From the NCBI GenBank assembly GCA_018697195.1, contig CM031878.1, positions 41,249,504-41,313,503 of the forward strand: 64,000 bases of DNA, written 5' to 3'. This stretch comes from Certhia americana. Lineage: Eukaryota > Chordata > Aves > Passeriformes > Certhiidae. Below the pieces are notes generated by a model, which saw nothing but the letters and a program-made list of their open reading frames with translations, was not told the origin of the DNA and searched no databases. The translations under genes were made by a program, and so were the position numbers. How positions within the stretch are numbered: the first letter of the stretch is position 1; every line of letters begins with the position of its first letter. Shown here in pieces: positions 11,777 to 24,045 of the stretch.

Positions 11777-14700
11777 ATAGTCCAGCTTTTCTATTATAGA
11801 TAAAAAAAGGCTGTTCATTATTCATTATTTACTGTGCTGTTATGTTTAAGCACTTAGTGAAGACAATGCTGTCCAACTTTTTGGGAAAGGAATTATCCCA
11901 GAAAACCTGTAGTTTAAAAATGCAAGAACACACGTAGCACTGAAGATAAATGCAGGTGTCACCTTGTGAAGCAGTATGAAATGAGGTTAGTAGCTAGGAG
12001 AAAAGGAAAGGCATCTAATGGCAGAAGAATTATCTCCAGATGCCACTTCTCAAAAAAAAATAGGAAAAATGTAATTAAACCAGAAGACTGAATATACAAG
12101 GAAAAAACAGTAATCAAAAACCTCACATTCAAAGAGGGAGAATTCCCATCTTCCTTCTAGGCACTATCCACAGAGATCTGGACTGGAAGTACATGATAGG
12201 AGGAGAGATAGGAGAGACACTTTAGTCCAGGAATGTGGTCAAACACGGTCACTTTTCTTTTGACTTTCCAAGATGTTTGAGCAATGATGAGATCCAAATG
12301 TAACACTGCTTAGTCAATCTGTTGATCTGACTTGTTCTGCCTGATTTCTCTCTTCAATATCTACATGGCAATCAGAATACAATCTTAAATTAACTTTGTC
12401 GTGTTTAACTTGGCAGTTTTATTTTGGATCCAAGGTGCTGGTGGAATATTTTCTTTCATTTTGATCATAAAGAAGGAACTCTGTTTTGAAACACATTTTA
12501 AATTCCATTCATCATGTTGCTTTTGTAGTTTACCATGTCCAGGCTTGACAAAGTGTTGATCAATCATCCACTGAGAACATGACTCAGATAGGAGAAAGCA
12601 CAATGAAAGCTGTGTTTCTCTGACAGCAGATTTTCATGAAAGGAAACTGCGCTTTGAAGAACGCCAACTTCTTTCACCCTACAGCAAAAGGGACGTCCAA
12701 TAAACCTTAGGAAAAAAAAGTCAAAATAACTATCTTCCTCCATATAAGCCAGTATTTCAGAGTCCATTCCAAATGCCTTTAGCAGAAATATTTCAATGGA
12801 GTTGGATTAAGCATCAATTAGCATGGTAAAGCTGTCCTCAACAAACTAAAGTTCTTTTTTGTTGTTGCTATTAGCTAGAAATAGAAGTATTTTCATTGTT
12901 AAAGGAGGAAAATTCTGTGTCATGTAGTTATTTTAAATAATTTTTACATTTTAACATAATTCTGTGTAATAAAATATATTATTTGTCTTAAAAAAAAAAG
13001 ATTCTACAAAGACAAATAGAGGTATAATTGCATTAAGAGAAACTTGGGAGAATAGAGTTACAAAATTAATGTATTCTTATGTTATTCAATAAAACAAAAC
13101 CTAAGGTAACCACAGTTTTTTCCCAAGACAAAAACATAAAGGCCATTTCATTTTGAGAGGTATTCCATAGCTTTCTAGTCTGGTAAGTTGTGCCCAGTGG
13201 TCTGTAATACTTTTGCCATTTACTTGTTCACAGGTAATGTTTCTCGTAACAAGTTTTGATGAGTACCAGATTTCACATTTAAAAAAAGAAATAGGAATTA
13301 TTTGGGCATCAGCTATTCATGAACTGTTTTGCATAATTTCTGACCTTTTGTAGACAGATATTAAGATACATGAATATTGTCCTTCATACATGCAATGAGA
13401 AAACCCACACTGTTAGAAGACTAAGAATCAAAGGAAAACCGAGCCTGGTCAGCCAGCTAAGCTCAGTAGAAACATGAAGAAGTGCTGATAGGTAACAGAG
13501 AAAACCAAACACCTGAAGCTGTGTGCATTAAGGAGGAACTTCTCTGGGAACAGCTACAGCTGTGAGGTCATTCTCTTACAACTGTTGAATAGCTGAAAAG
13601 TGGAAGCTGAGAACATCTTTTGCTACGGATAAGTGGCTGGGAGTGTGGGACTGCCTCCCAGGGCATGTCTGCACATATCACACATTAGTCGTCATGACAA
13701 CATGAACTTTCCTTGCGTCAAAGTACACCATTACTGTGGGGTTTCCACCTGAGTCTCGCCAACACAACATGCCCAATCAACTGTGCAACTTGTTTAAGTG
13801 ATTTTCCATGGATGTTATTAAAGTAGAATGTTTACTATAAATTCAGGTCTTGTGCAAGTCTTTTCCTCTGGAGAGCCTCCTCATTCATGTTTATTAATTG
13901 TACTGGCACTCAAAGCTCTTTTTTTCTTACTATTTTCCTTATTTAGTAAACTAGCATTGTTGGATAATAGAACAATAACTATCTGATAGTTTCCTTTTAA
14001 AAGTAATTAGTCCAATTTACTGGGTGTGTCCTTGTGTCTTTTTTTAATTTTTTTTTTTCCCATCAATTCTGGAAGCATCTGGATTTGTTCCTTAGCAACA
14101 CCTTTTAGTTTGCCATTTGCTTTTATTCAGCTCCCCAAAGAGTGCTTTTAAAGCTGTAGTAAGGTTGGCCATGTCGGAGAAGAAGCTTTTATTTTTCCTC
14201 TTGAATGAATGGTGAGATCCTGCCCAAATATCACAGCCTGATGGGAACATTCACCAGTATATTAAAAAAACTGTCCTTGAAACAATGAAATACTTTCAAA
14301 CTGAGTTAATAGGTGAATTACTGGCAAGAATGCTGATAACTTTGTCTCTTGTGCTTGGGCAGGGCACAAGAGGAAATGGACAGCTAATTACTTAACATTC
14401 TGTATAGAAAGTTAATTTTGACTAAACGAAAGCTTAGACATTTATCTGAGCCTCCAAAGGGACCTCTCACCTTGTTCATATACATCCAGCACCTAGCCTT
14501 GCCTACCTGAACACAGAAGGCTAGCTATCCAGCATAACACACCGTGGTGCTTATATATCCCTGCATACTGGTAAAAACCAAATCTATAGCAAGAATTTTA
14601 CATATCGTGAGAGTAAATCACTGGAGAGTTGCTCCCTTAGACACAATAGGTACCACAAAATATACATCACCCAAACAAATAGTGAAAGTCCTTCCAAATA

Positions 14701-15968
14701 ATTCAAGGTCAATGTATTGATGCCTGTCTCTGTACTTTGCAGTTTCACCCTTCATCACACAAAGGGTTATACACTGTTTCAAAGGTGAGATTTTTCACAG
14801 CATGCTCAGACAATGGTAAACCTGACTCTTTTAAGTTAATTTATAGTGAAATAATAAAACAGCAGAACAAAGAGTGCTACAATGGAAAAATTGTGCCAGC
14901 AGAAGTCTGTTCACCCATTAACTTCGGTGGAAAGGCCCTGAGACATACAATGGGCTGCTGATTAAACAGAGACACTGTGCCTGTTCACTGACTGCCCAGA
15001 GTCCCCCAAAATGTATGGTGTTCTCTTTGCTCCCTGGCACTCCACCAAGTTTATTTGGTGCCATGTACTACAGACTGATCAGTTTATCTATAAATAAATA
15101 TATTCCAGGAAAAAAAGTTCAATTTCTTTATGCAGGCTTCAGCACATTTCATTTCTGTCCAAATAAGTAATTACCAAAACTCTGCAATGCACAGTCTCTT
15201 TGGCTGGACCCTTGTCCTAGTCTGCTCTCCTTCTGCCATTTAACCAGAACAAAAGGCACTTCACATTTCTGAGGAGAGATAATAAGTTTGCTACCCACCA
15301 CAAGTCTTTGTGTAGCTGCTTTAGACGTGGTTTCCGGCTGCAGTGTGGAAATTCAGACGATGAATTCCAGAATGACAAGGAGAAGCTATTATTGGGTACA
15401 ATGTAAAATGGCTTTTTGGCATCACCCTTTTGTCCCAACATACAGCACAGAGGAATGCAGCTGGAGTTTCAACGCACTTGGGCATCTATTTCTTGAATCA
15501 AACTGAAATTCAGAAAGTTTTAAGACTGATATAAGTCTGCGTTCTTTAGACACACTCTTGTGTATGAGCAGCAAATCTAAAGATCTGTCAGGAACTTTTA
15601 ATCAACAGGGCAGCCAGGGTGAAGCTATCTTGGAGGACATCTGACAACACCTAGCTTGTTTTTTCTGTTGAATCTCGGATGTTCACACACACAAGTACCA
15701 GCCTTGTCCCCAGGACAGCTATTAATATGGAATCAATAATAGCAGAAGAAGGGTCAAAATGGAGTTGTTAACAGACAGATCTGTAACACATTACCTGTTA
15801 GGAGGTCCTGTGACACATACTAGCCCTGCTAAAAAGAGATAAGGTGCATCATACCATCATCTGACACAGCACAGACACAGATAGCCCAGTGTCTACGCGG
15901 AGCACTCACTCAGAAGATAAGCAAAATGGAACAGAGAGACAAACTGGATGGATACCCAGCAGTATGTC
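11777..15968. other. Unique DNA, no gene recognised
   Basis: No exon or confident repeat was found. A10 lies at about 12990. The interval 13430-13890 has an LTR-like feel, with an ATTAAA about 20 bp upstream of a TATAAATTC word at about 13816-13842, but I could not match it to a family. Poly-T stretches occur near 14040. Confidence 0.5.
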
Positions 15969-15988
15969 TTTTTTTTTTTTTTTTTTTT
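15969..15988. repeat. T20 homopolymer
   Basis: Twenty consecutive T on the plus strand, followed by CCCC. No element body with a matching orientation was recognised next to it, so it is annotated only as a simple repeat. Confidence 0.95.
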
Positions 15989-16006
15989 CCCCTACCATAG
16001 ATATTC

Positions 16007-16042
16007 ACCTTTATCAGTTTAATTACCTTTATCAGTTTAATT
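16007..16042. repeat. Perfect 18-bp tandem duplication
   Basis: The unit ACCTTTATCAGTTTAATT occurs twice without mismatch, at 16007-16024 and 16025-16042, directly downstream of the T20 tract. It is consistent with slippage. Confidence 0.93.
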
Positions 16043-18214
16043 ATAACCCCTCTCATTCTAACAGAATTCACTGCCTCTGAGATGTCTCACTTAAAATTAC
16101 AGAACTTAATGGTGCAGGCTTGGTTTTGCTCCAAGACCATCAATTTTTTTTTTGCTTAAGACCATTGAATGCAGGGCATTCATATTCTGCAGGAAGACAC
16201 TTGGTGGCACTCATTCAACATAATTTTTATTTCCCATACCACAGATTCTCTGGGTTAACCTAAAAACATGGAAAAGATTCCCCTTAGTAAGTGTATCTTA
16301 TGAACTCTGTAACTAAGATCAATTTTTGCAGTCATTACTCACTTTTCAACTTAATCATTAATGATGTAAAGAAATACTTCATTTTTTGTTAAAAAAACAC
16401 ACTAAAGACCACTTCATGATAGCAAACTGATCACTAAATTTGAGCTGACATGTTTTTGTCTACAAATTACTTTGCAGAATCTTCATGTTTCTGCTTTGAT
16501 GGATACTTAAAATTTATTCCCTGTGTAAAGGGCAAAATCTTTGTCCTTTAACATTACCGTTCACTGCAACTTGCATGCAGCACTGTGAAAACAACCAAGA
16601 GAAACAAACTGACTGAACCCTCTGGTAACCAGGATAGTTAATCAAAGCCAACTGCAAAGGAGATGGAGAATTTCACTGTAGTCCTTCTAATTTATACTTC
16701 TGAGTGACAGCCATTTGCAACCCAATATTCATACTGTGTTTTGAGAAAGGCATAGGGGAACCAGAAGCACCCTGGCACATTTAGATGAACAAATACCTAT
16801 AATCCCACTATAAAATCCAGCTTTTCCAGGAACTACCCCAGTAGTTTCTCATGGACAGTACCCTAAATTGCTGCCAAGGACTACAGCCTTATCACAGACA
16901 CCTGGCAGTTATTCTTATCAAGGCTGCTGAAAGATCTGACAGTCAGGAGGGGATTTATTTATTTATTACCCTTAACAGCAGGACAGTGTGACATTAGCTA
17001 AGGATAATCTAACACCGTTAGATAGCCCAAAGTTTGACTGAAGGTGCCTCCTTTGTGGGAGGGGGAAGATCATGCCCAGATGTCCCTGCAACTCTCCACT
17101 TACCACACTCAAAATAAAACTTCTGCGAAACAGATTGCAAACAGGTCAGTGGCCACTCAGTGGAAATGTGTTAAAGCAATGGGACACAGCTAAGCACATT
17201 CTCAAAACACAAATAATGCTCTCACCAACAGTGTAAGTGACCTTTCTCTAGAACAGAAACAAGGTTCATTGCCCATCCCCACCACCCTTCAACAGCCAAA
17301 ACAGTGACCCACAGCTGTTGCTCCACGGTCGCAGTGACCACAGAGCAGAGCTTGATTACCCCATGGACGCACATTGGTCCTGAGCCTATGAAATCCATGC
17401 TGCTAGGAAACTCCTTTCCCAGCAGTTTTGCTTTTGTTACAAGTTTCGCCAGCTGCACCAGGGAAATTTTAACTTTTTCGGACAAAGTGACCATGCCATT
17501 ATCTTCATGTACTTGAATACAATTTGTTTGAATACTCAGTAGAGTTTACATACCTGAGGAAACACTTTGCTGACAAGTTCAATAGTTGTCTAATAATCTT
17601 TACTAAAACCTAGGAGGTACTTTTCAATGCTATCAAAGATTTTTGCATGTTAAAAGGTGCACACCCAATGTAAATTTTTTTATTTCAGAACATTTTACTT
17701 CTGGCCTTTCTAGAAAGAGTGTTGTACTTAAAAATGTAAGACTATTGTCTTCCCCCCTTTCCAGACTTCTGGGCAGCTAAAGGGCTTTTCCTCTAATATT
17801 CTTCTAAAAAGAGCAGAAGAGTTGTCTCTTTAAACCCCACTGTTTTAGCAAAAACACAGGGAGGCAAAGCGCAATCTAAAAGTGAGTTACAATTAATCAG
17901 CTGAATATCATACTGAGCACTATTTGACCACATTAAGCACATCAAATACAAAGCACTTACATGTGCTCTTCACACATTCAGCGTATGCTGTGTCAGACGT
18001 GTTTTGTCACCATAATCATACAGCCTTTCCCACACCAGGTGCCAGAGCATGAACCACGAAGGGCAGAGCCTCTCCAAAACGCTTTGATGGCCAGTCCCTC
18101 GCAGGAAGGTGGGGCTGCATTGTACAGAAATGCAAAGAACGCCATTTCTGTGAATTCTGGGCATCTCGTATTTCATTACGGTTATTACTTGTTTTGTTAA
18201 AGGTTCGATAATGG
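16043..18214. other. Unique DNA, no gene called
   Basis: This is mostly AT-rich with no recognised repeat. A short CpG-containing block at 17222-17494 is open for 90 codons on the minus strand with an alternating Lys/Leu/Val composition. It could be a remnant coding fragment, but I do not recognise the protein and a plus frame of similar length overlaps it. An ATTT tetramer run lies at about 16953-16968. Confidence 0.5.
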
Positions 18215-18358
18215 GAGAAATAGAGGGGAATCGCGGGGAACCGAGTAGACAGCAGTGCCGGGGAAGCTTAGGGCAATGGGAGAGCAGGCAGAAGCGGTGC
18301 GGCTGCCTGTGCCCGCACACTGCCCAGTGGGTGGTGCTGCGGGCACAGGCTGGCTGGA

Positions 18359-18423
18359 GGCACGGCACGGCACGGCCCGGCACGGCCCGGCACTGCCCGG
18401 CCCGGCCCGGCACGGCACGGCAC
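18359..18423. repeat. 13-unit GGCAC/GGCCC pentamer repeat
   Basis: Thirteen 5-bp units run without a break: mostly GGCAC alternating with GGCCC, with one TGCCC. Because 5 is not a multiple of 3, all frames through it give a period-5 peptide. This explains the Pro/Cys/Arg/Ala-rich open frames on both strands here. Confidence 0.95.
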
Positions 18424-18563
18424 TCTGAGCCCCAGGGCCGGCTGGGAACGGGGAGCCGCGGCTGAGAAGGGTTAAAAGCCTTCGAGCCCCATGCGTGGAA
18501 GGGGTCGGGGCAGTGTGGGGAGAAATGCGGGAAAAGTAGGTCAGCTGCACCCAGCGGCGGAGC

Positions 18564-18581
18564 GGGACGGGACGGGACGGG
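18564..18581 (+). repeat. G-quadruplex motif GGGAC repeat
   Basis: Four G3 runs are separated by the dinucleotide AC (GGGACGGGACGGGACGGG). This exactly satisfies the G3+N1-7 quadruplex rule with the shortest kind of loops, and it lies inside the CpG island. A second G-rich tract at about 18788-18832 could also fold. Confidence 0.8.
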
Positions 18582-18601
18582 ATTGGATGGGCTTGGATTG
18601 G

Positions 18602-18615
18602 GGTGCAGGGGGCAG
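18602..18615 (+). promoter_or_regulatory. CTCF-like core motif in CpG island
   Basis: GGTGCAGGGGGCAG carries the CAGGGGGCAG core of the CTCF consensus, with a weaker 5' portion. The match is visible by eye only. Confidence 0.3.
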
Positions 18616-18787
18616 CGGGGTCTCTCCCTTGCCGGGGGCTGCAGGCGCTCCTTCCCTGACTCCAGGCGCTCGCAGACAATTTTCTCCCGGCCATTAGCAG
18701 GTACTCATAGTATTTACCACTCGATAGCTCTACCGCTCGGTACGCATTTGTATTTTGGTAAATACACAGACACATTCAAGGAATTTC

Positions 18788-18832
18788 GGAGGGGGAGGGG
18801 AAAAAGGGGGGCGGGGAGGAGGGGAGGGAAGG
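18788..18832 (+). promoter_or_regulatory. G-rich tract with Sp1-type GC box
   Basis: This near-pure purine stretch is mostly G with A interruptions. It contains GGGGCGGGG, the Sp1/KLF box. It is also a potential quadruplex-former and polypurine triplex tract. Confidence 0.5.
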
Positions 18833-18883
18833 GCACTGGAAATTAAAAGTGAAGCACAATTTGAAACTCTGCCTACACCACAG

Positions 18884-18891
18884 CTTTTATA
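18884..18891 (-). promoter_or_regulatory. TATA-like box on minus strand
   Basis: The minus strand reads TATAAAAG about 50 bp before the edge of the CpG island, placing a start near 18860 and the island within the 5' part of a leftward transcript. It is a good match to TATAWAAG, but such words occur by chance in AT-rich DNA. Confidence 0.25.
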
Positions 18892-19146
18892 ATCAGCTTG
18901 TGACATGCTTGGCACTAAACACTGTTTATGTCCACAATTAATGCAGTTAATACTAGGTTAGTAACTGTGGCAGCCAGCCACGTGCATCGCCTGGCACATG
19001 GGTGCCTGCTCCCAGCCGAAGAAGGCAGGCTTTGCTCTTCAGCGCACGCTGCCAGGCCAGTTCAAGCACATCTGGAGCCAGTTTAACTGGGGCCTCCCTC
19101 CAGTGCAGTACTCAGCATTGCCAGTGTATTCTTTCACACAAAACGC
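18892..19146. other. Spacer between TATA-like boxes
   Basis: This is unique sequence without a recognised exon between the two outward-facing TATA-like boxes. Confidence 0.5.
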
Positions 19147-19155
19147 TATAAAAAG
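19147..19155 (+). promoter_or_regulatory. TATA-like box on plus strand
   Basis: TATAAAAAG followed by GGGAG is a consensus-quality TATA box with a GC-rich 3' flank. It lies about 300 bp right of the CpG island and predicts a start near 19177. No downstream exon was recognised. Confidence 0.3.
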
Positions 19156-19159
19156 GGGA

Positions 19160-22100
19160 GAAGGAGTTAGGACAAAAATGGGAGTGAGACAGGATTAAAA
19201 AAATGGGAGTGCAAAGCTGTTTCCTGTGGAAGCCACCCTGTCGCACCAGGCTTCATTGCCTGCCTGAACAAGACCCAGGAATCAGAGAGCCCCTAGTGGG
19301 GCCTCCAGAACCAGTTTGGCCAGTTCCTCTTTCTCCTATCTCTCCACGCAGGTGGACATCTCAGCGAGCATTACACACCTGTAGCTGCTGCTAGGCATCT
19401 GTTGTCTCCACCCGATGAGGGGAAGTGACAGGGCTGTTCTTGATAAAAGGTGCTTCACATAAGGACTGTATATCTACCAATCATAGCATGCAATCCCAAG
19501 TCTTCCAAAAAAGTCTTTCTCAAGACAGTGTCACCATGTTGCAATGGGAAGATTTTATGAGCTGGTTGCAAAAATTCGTTTGTACTTTCTGGGTGGGAGG
19601 TGAATTTTGAAATTTTTACAAAGCCTGAAAGCTCTAGCAAGACTTCTGCATCAAGTTCAAGGCTTCCTTGGGAAATCCAGTATCTTCAAACACTGCATCT
19701 GTGTCAAAGCATACACCTATGGACCTGCTCAATAATACACCAGGCACACCAGCAACATGACCTGTTTTTCTTTTGTGGCCACTTACAACTCCAGTGAGAG
19801 CAGAATATACGTGCAAATCGGTCACACATTAAGTAACATCACTATCATCTGTCACGTGTTTGTTCACTTATCTGTTACCCAAGGAGAGGAGTGTTTGTTT
19901 TGAGATTTTACATGCCTCTAAACATTTATTCCAGTAATGTCAAGGTCAAAGAAAGGTGTTCTTCATTTGCAGTAAGAGCTGGTGTAATCTGAGATAAGGT
20001 CCCAGAGGAAAGGAAGCCTACTTCACAGTCACGGCTTGGCCATTGAAAACAAATGCATTCTGCACAGACATACACCACCCTCCATCTGGAGAGCTACCTC
20101 ACGTTAGAAGAACATCCCTGTCAACCCTCATGCTATAACCCAGTTCTTCATATAGTCTGAAATGATCTGTTGTATCAATTCCAACTTTCCTTGGCATGGT
20201 AGCATTAGAGGTGAACTCTGTATTTCATTTCTGTTCAAAACAAGTCCACAAGTCATATGACTCTATGACTAGAGTCATAGCTTCCTCAGTAAATATTTTA
20301 ATCAAAATTATTAGAATTCTCTTACTTTTTTTCTGAGAAAAAGGGAAAATTCAGCTTGTTTGTTGTTTTGGTGTTTTTTGGTTTTTGGGGTTTTTTTATT
20401 AAGCTACAAATTCACTAAAGGAAATTAATACTTCACAGGACACAAAAGAATACAAAAGACCACATGTGTTTGCTGTTACTGTTCTCCAGACTTCTTTCCT
20501 TTATTGCATTCTTACTCACCCATTACTGCTTTTTCACCTGCTGCAAGCTATGAGCAAGAGGGTAGCAAATATATGGCAACACATGCTTTAAAGTGTGCTT
20601 TTATTTCCTGTTTCAAGGTTTTAGAAGTAATTTTAATGCACACCCCTCCAAAATGCAGCAAGAAACCCAGAATAACTGTCTTCTTACCAGAAATAAAAAC
20701 CCTGATGAAAATGATCTTCAGCTGAGACACTTTCATTTAGCAATGCTTAAAAATCACAGAATTAATACTGTGTATAGGCAACTAAAGGGTCACATACTCA
20801 TCAGCAATTAAAAAATAATCATCAAGAAATGCAAAAATGCAAATGTATGAAAAACGATTGTGTCCAAACAATGAAAGGATTATGAGGAAAGAAATTTCTA
20901 TGCCCATTGAAGGGAAATGGCGTCCTATGCAGTGTGCAATCATTGGATATACTAGAGAGATGTTTTATCTCCTAAATAATAAAGAAGGGGGATTATCTGA
21001 ATCCTTGTTCATTGCTTCAGTAAAACTTTTCAGTATTTTTTCATCAATGCAAACTTACATTTAGGAAGACAGGATAGTGCATGACAAATATTCCCTCTTC
21101 CTACTGTTGAGCTCTTCACTATATCAGTTCAGGTGAGGAGACTTCCCCATGTTTAAAATGTTTTTTCTATCCATCTGCCTGCTAAGGATAATTATAAGAA
21201 TAATTTAAGGATAACAACGAGTGTTTCAGCGTGGTGCATAGCCCCCACTCCTGGGGACAGGGAGGGGCTGGCCAAAGCCAATGGAGCTAACATTATTTAG
21301 TGGATTTATATGAAGGTTTCCTTGGACTCAATGCTTTTCGTTATATACTTCAAAACTTCAAAGATGGAAATGCACAAAGCTGAGAATGGACATGGAGTAC
21401 ACCCGGTCTTATCACTGAAATCATTGTGTGTCAATTACCGTGTCCATGCTAACAAAGTTAGTCAGACACGCTCTTCTACCTGCAGCTGGAGGGCACAGAT
21501 TGCTGGTGTAGCTCTCTTGGACAACTCCTTGTGGAAGAAATGTGTGGGAAGCCCTGGTTTCAATACAGTGGTGAAGACTGTGGAAGTCATTACAATCAAT
21601 TGGCAGAGAGGTCATTTTAATTTATAGTGAAATCTAAGAGGAAATCTGATGCATTTACTTGCACACGGGGAGCCTTTCTCTCTGCTGAAGTGGCTGCAGC
21701 ATGCTTTTTTTCTTAGCAGCACGTTCAGGAAGAATCAAAGACTGGGAGACTGAGCTGAAGGACACCTAGGCAATGGTCAGTGGAAGAGGAATGTAAATAT
21801 GGAAGGCAAACAATTCCACCATTCAGCCAGATATCAGATCCACGAGCAGCTATCAACCCTCAGAATAAGCACTACCTGTGGTAGTCAGTGCACAGTCAAA
21901 CCACGTTTTACCAGCTGAAAAAGGAAGAAAGGAGAATTTTACTCACTTTCTACTCCTTCATCCTGTTTCCTCAGATATGCAGGAGTTACAAGAGAAAGGG
22001 ATCATTATAAGATAGTCTTTGACCCACAATATAGAATAATTGCCCTGTTAGTTGGTTACAGTTGCAACTGGGTTCTGCTGTACACTGTGTGGGGTAGAGC

Positions 22101-23959
22101 TGACTCAAATGTGTGCCTTCAGTCATTTGTTGACTAACCCAGTCTTTGTGGCTAACTCACGCACGTTTCACTGCAAATACTTTTGATAATGCTGCTATAA
22201 AGGCTTGTGAATGTCAATGTAGGAGGGCAAAATATTTTGAGCTGCTCAGCTTCACTTTATAAATATTTTTGGAAGCCACCAGTGTGAAATGCTCCATTCA
22301 CATTCAGTACGGAAAAAAATAATGGCTTCTTCTAAAACAAAGACACATCTGTCAGTGCAGTAGAGTATATGAATTTACATAATCTGCAGCACAGAAAAAG
22401 TACTTTCTCAAACAAATTAAGTCAAAGCAGGCAGAGAAAGAACAGCATGAAGCTCTCTATGCAATGTCAACAATAATTAACAGAGTACTTTATAGTCTGC
22501 CAGTGCTTCCTGTGAATAAGGTACTCTCAGACATTTGGTATGAACAGGCTGCCCTCCTGTTTCTTTGCTGCAACCCAAAGCTGCAAGTCTTCGCTTTTAC
22601 TGGCTAGCCTATCATTAACTTTTAAATGTTGTATGCCGCCCAATATTTCCCCTTAGAAGGACAAAGGACAGAGGGCATGAAGATTCTGTTGCAACTGCTG
22701 CAGGGATTCATGGGGTTTGCTTTGCCATGTCACACATGGGAAATTCAGGGAATTTGCTTCTTTTGCAGATGTATCAAAATAAAATTTAAAAAAATCTCAC
22801 AAACATACCCAAACATATTGCACCATGCACAGAACTTGCTAATCCCTTTATTCCTCAGTTTCCCTGTTGTACCTTGGGAGGAGGCAGCTTTCTTGTTCCC
22901 CTCACATAAAACATTTGGAAGTTTTCTTCAACTCCTACTGATTCTCCAGGGACACAGACTGCAGACATTTTGAATCATGGAGTCTCTTCTCTTAGGCTGC
23001 CTGTGCACAAAATGCAGAACTGATGTGAGCCTGCTTTTGTGCACAGAAGAGCATTGTATTGCTCCTGTACCTCTGATTTAATCACACTGCTTTGCATGTA
23101 CTTACAGATTAAATTTCCAGTATTGCCACAGAATGGGACACTCCTGACATCTTTCTCTCTTTACAAATGGTAAAACTACAGCTTTGCCTAGAGCAGAGGG
23201 ATTTCCACAATTTTTTCCTTATAGAATCATTTTGACTGATTTCTTCCACGTGTAAGAGTGCTCAGAAGGTTGTCAGGGAGACAACTGTTGACACAGCTTT
23301 AGCCTGGTATTTGAAGGGCTTGGGCAGTTGAGTGCTTTTCAGCAGATTGTGCATTCGTGCAGATGCAAGCACACTGGCAGACTACAGACCTGACTTTTTC
23401 ATTTGCTGGTCTGAGCTCATGAGCAAGCACTGCCTCCAAACTACAGCTGTAAGAGAAGGCCAGCATACCTCAGCCAGTGTTATTTGAACTGGTTTGAGCA
23501 ACAGAAAAAACCTGGTGACCAAAAGTTAAGTGCACTCAGTGTGAGACACAGGACTTATTTGGAAAGTTGGCCTGCACTGTGTACATTGCTGCTAGTAGCT
23601 CAGCTGGTTGTTTAAACTCATCCAGACCAATATAAAACACTGTAATAATGCTTCTCTGATGCCAGCATCCTTTGTAAAGTACAGCCCTGAGCCCAGAAAT
23701 TCCCATCAGCCTTCAGTCTGTGTCATTGCCTCCAGCTCCTCTCTGGATCTCAGTGCTTTCTTCCTTTCCTTTCTGCAAGCTGTGACCAAAATTAAATCAA
23801 AACCAGCCATCACGTTCCCTGGATTGGTGTAAAGGTTGAAAACAAGTATAATAAACTTTGCACTTACTGTGGCTAATTAGCACACGGGCAATCATTTATG
23901 ATTAAGCCATATAAAATGTTTGTTATTAGCACAAGAGCTGAATGCCACAGTACACAGCA
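19160..23959. other. Unique DNA, no gene recognised
   Basis: No domain-bearing open frame was found. A G/T-rich simple stretch lies at about 20358-20399. A small imperfect palindrome is centred on CTATGACT-AG-AGTCATAG at about 20256-20273. Overlapping short frames at 20504-20811 are AT-rich chance ORFs. No repeat family was recognised. Confidence 0.5.
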
Positions 23960-24045
23960 AAGGTCCAGGGCACAGAGAAGTTAAGTGATGCGCTCAGTTT
24001 GATGCAGCAATTTAGTGACAGAGGTAGAAATAGGCCACTCAGTTT
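23960..24045 (-). mobile_element. MIR-like ancient SINE fragment
   Basis: The stretch GGCACAGAGAAGTTAAGTGA then GCGCTCAGTTTGATGCAGCAA-TTTAGTGACAGAGGTAG tracks the reverse complement of the MIR core (GGCTCAGAGAGGTTAAGTGACTTGCCCAAGGTCACACAGC-TAGTAAGTGGCAGAG). MIR predates the amniote radiation and occurs as scattered, highly diverged fragments in birds. The match is by eye and diverged. Confidence 0.5.

Larger units (their letters stand above)
18215..18840. promoter_or_regulatory. CpG island, probable promoter or first-exon region
   Basis: This is the only strongly CpG-dense, GC-rich block in the window, against AT-rich flanks. It holds a GC box GGGGGGCGGGG at about 18806-18816, two minus-strand CCAATC words (in 18584-18600), a G-quadruplex motif and a pentamer repeat. 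TATA-like boxes flank it on both strands. CpG islands mark most vertebrate promoters, so a transcription start here is plausible, perhaps divergent. I could not define an exon. The 192-codon minus frame through it (18197-18775) is largely a translation of the repeat. A non-promoter GC-rich minisatellite is the main alternative. Confidence 0.6.

Noticed and set aside
17970..18413. 147-codon open frame, minus strand
   Set aside because: It runs out of the same CpG-island repeat in another frame and has no domain.
18197..18775. 192-codon open frame, minus strand, the longest in the window
   Set aside because: Its middle is a translation of the GGCAC/GGCCC pentamer array, and GC-rich DNA lacks stop codons by composition. 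No domain is visible and plus frames overlap it.
20250..20280. Dyad CTATGACT-AG-AGTCATAG
   Set aside because: The arms are only 8 bp; short stems of this size are expected by chance in a window this long.
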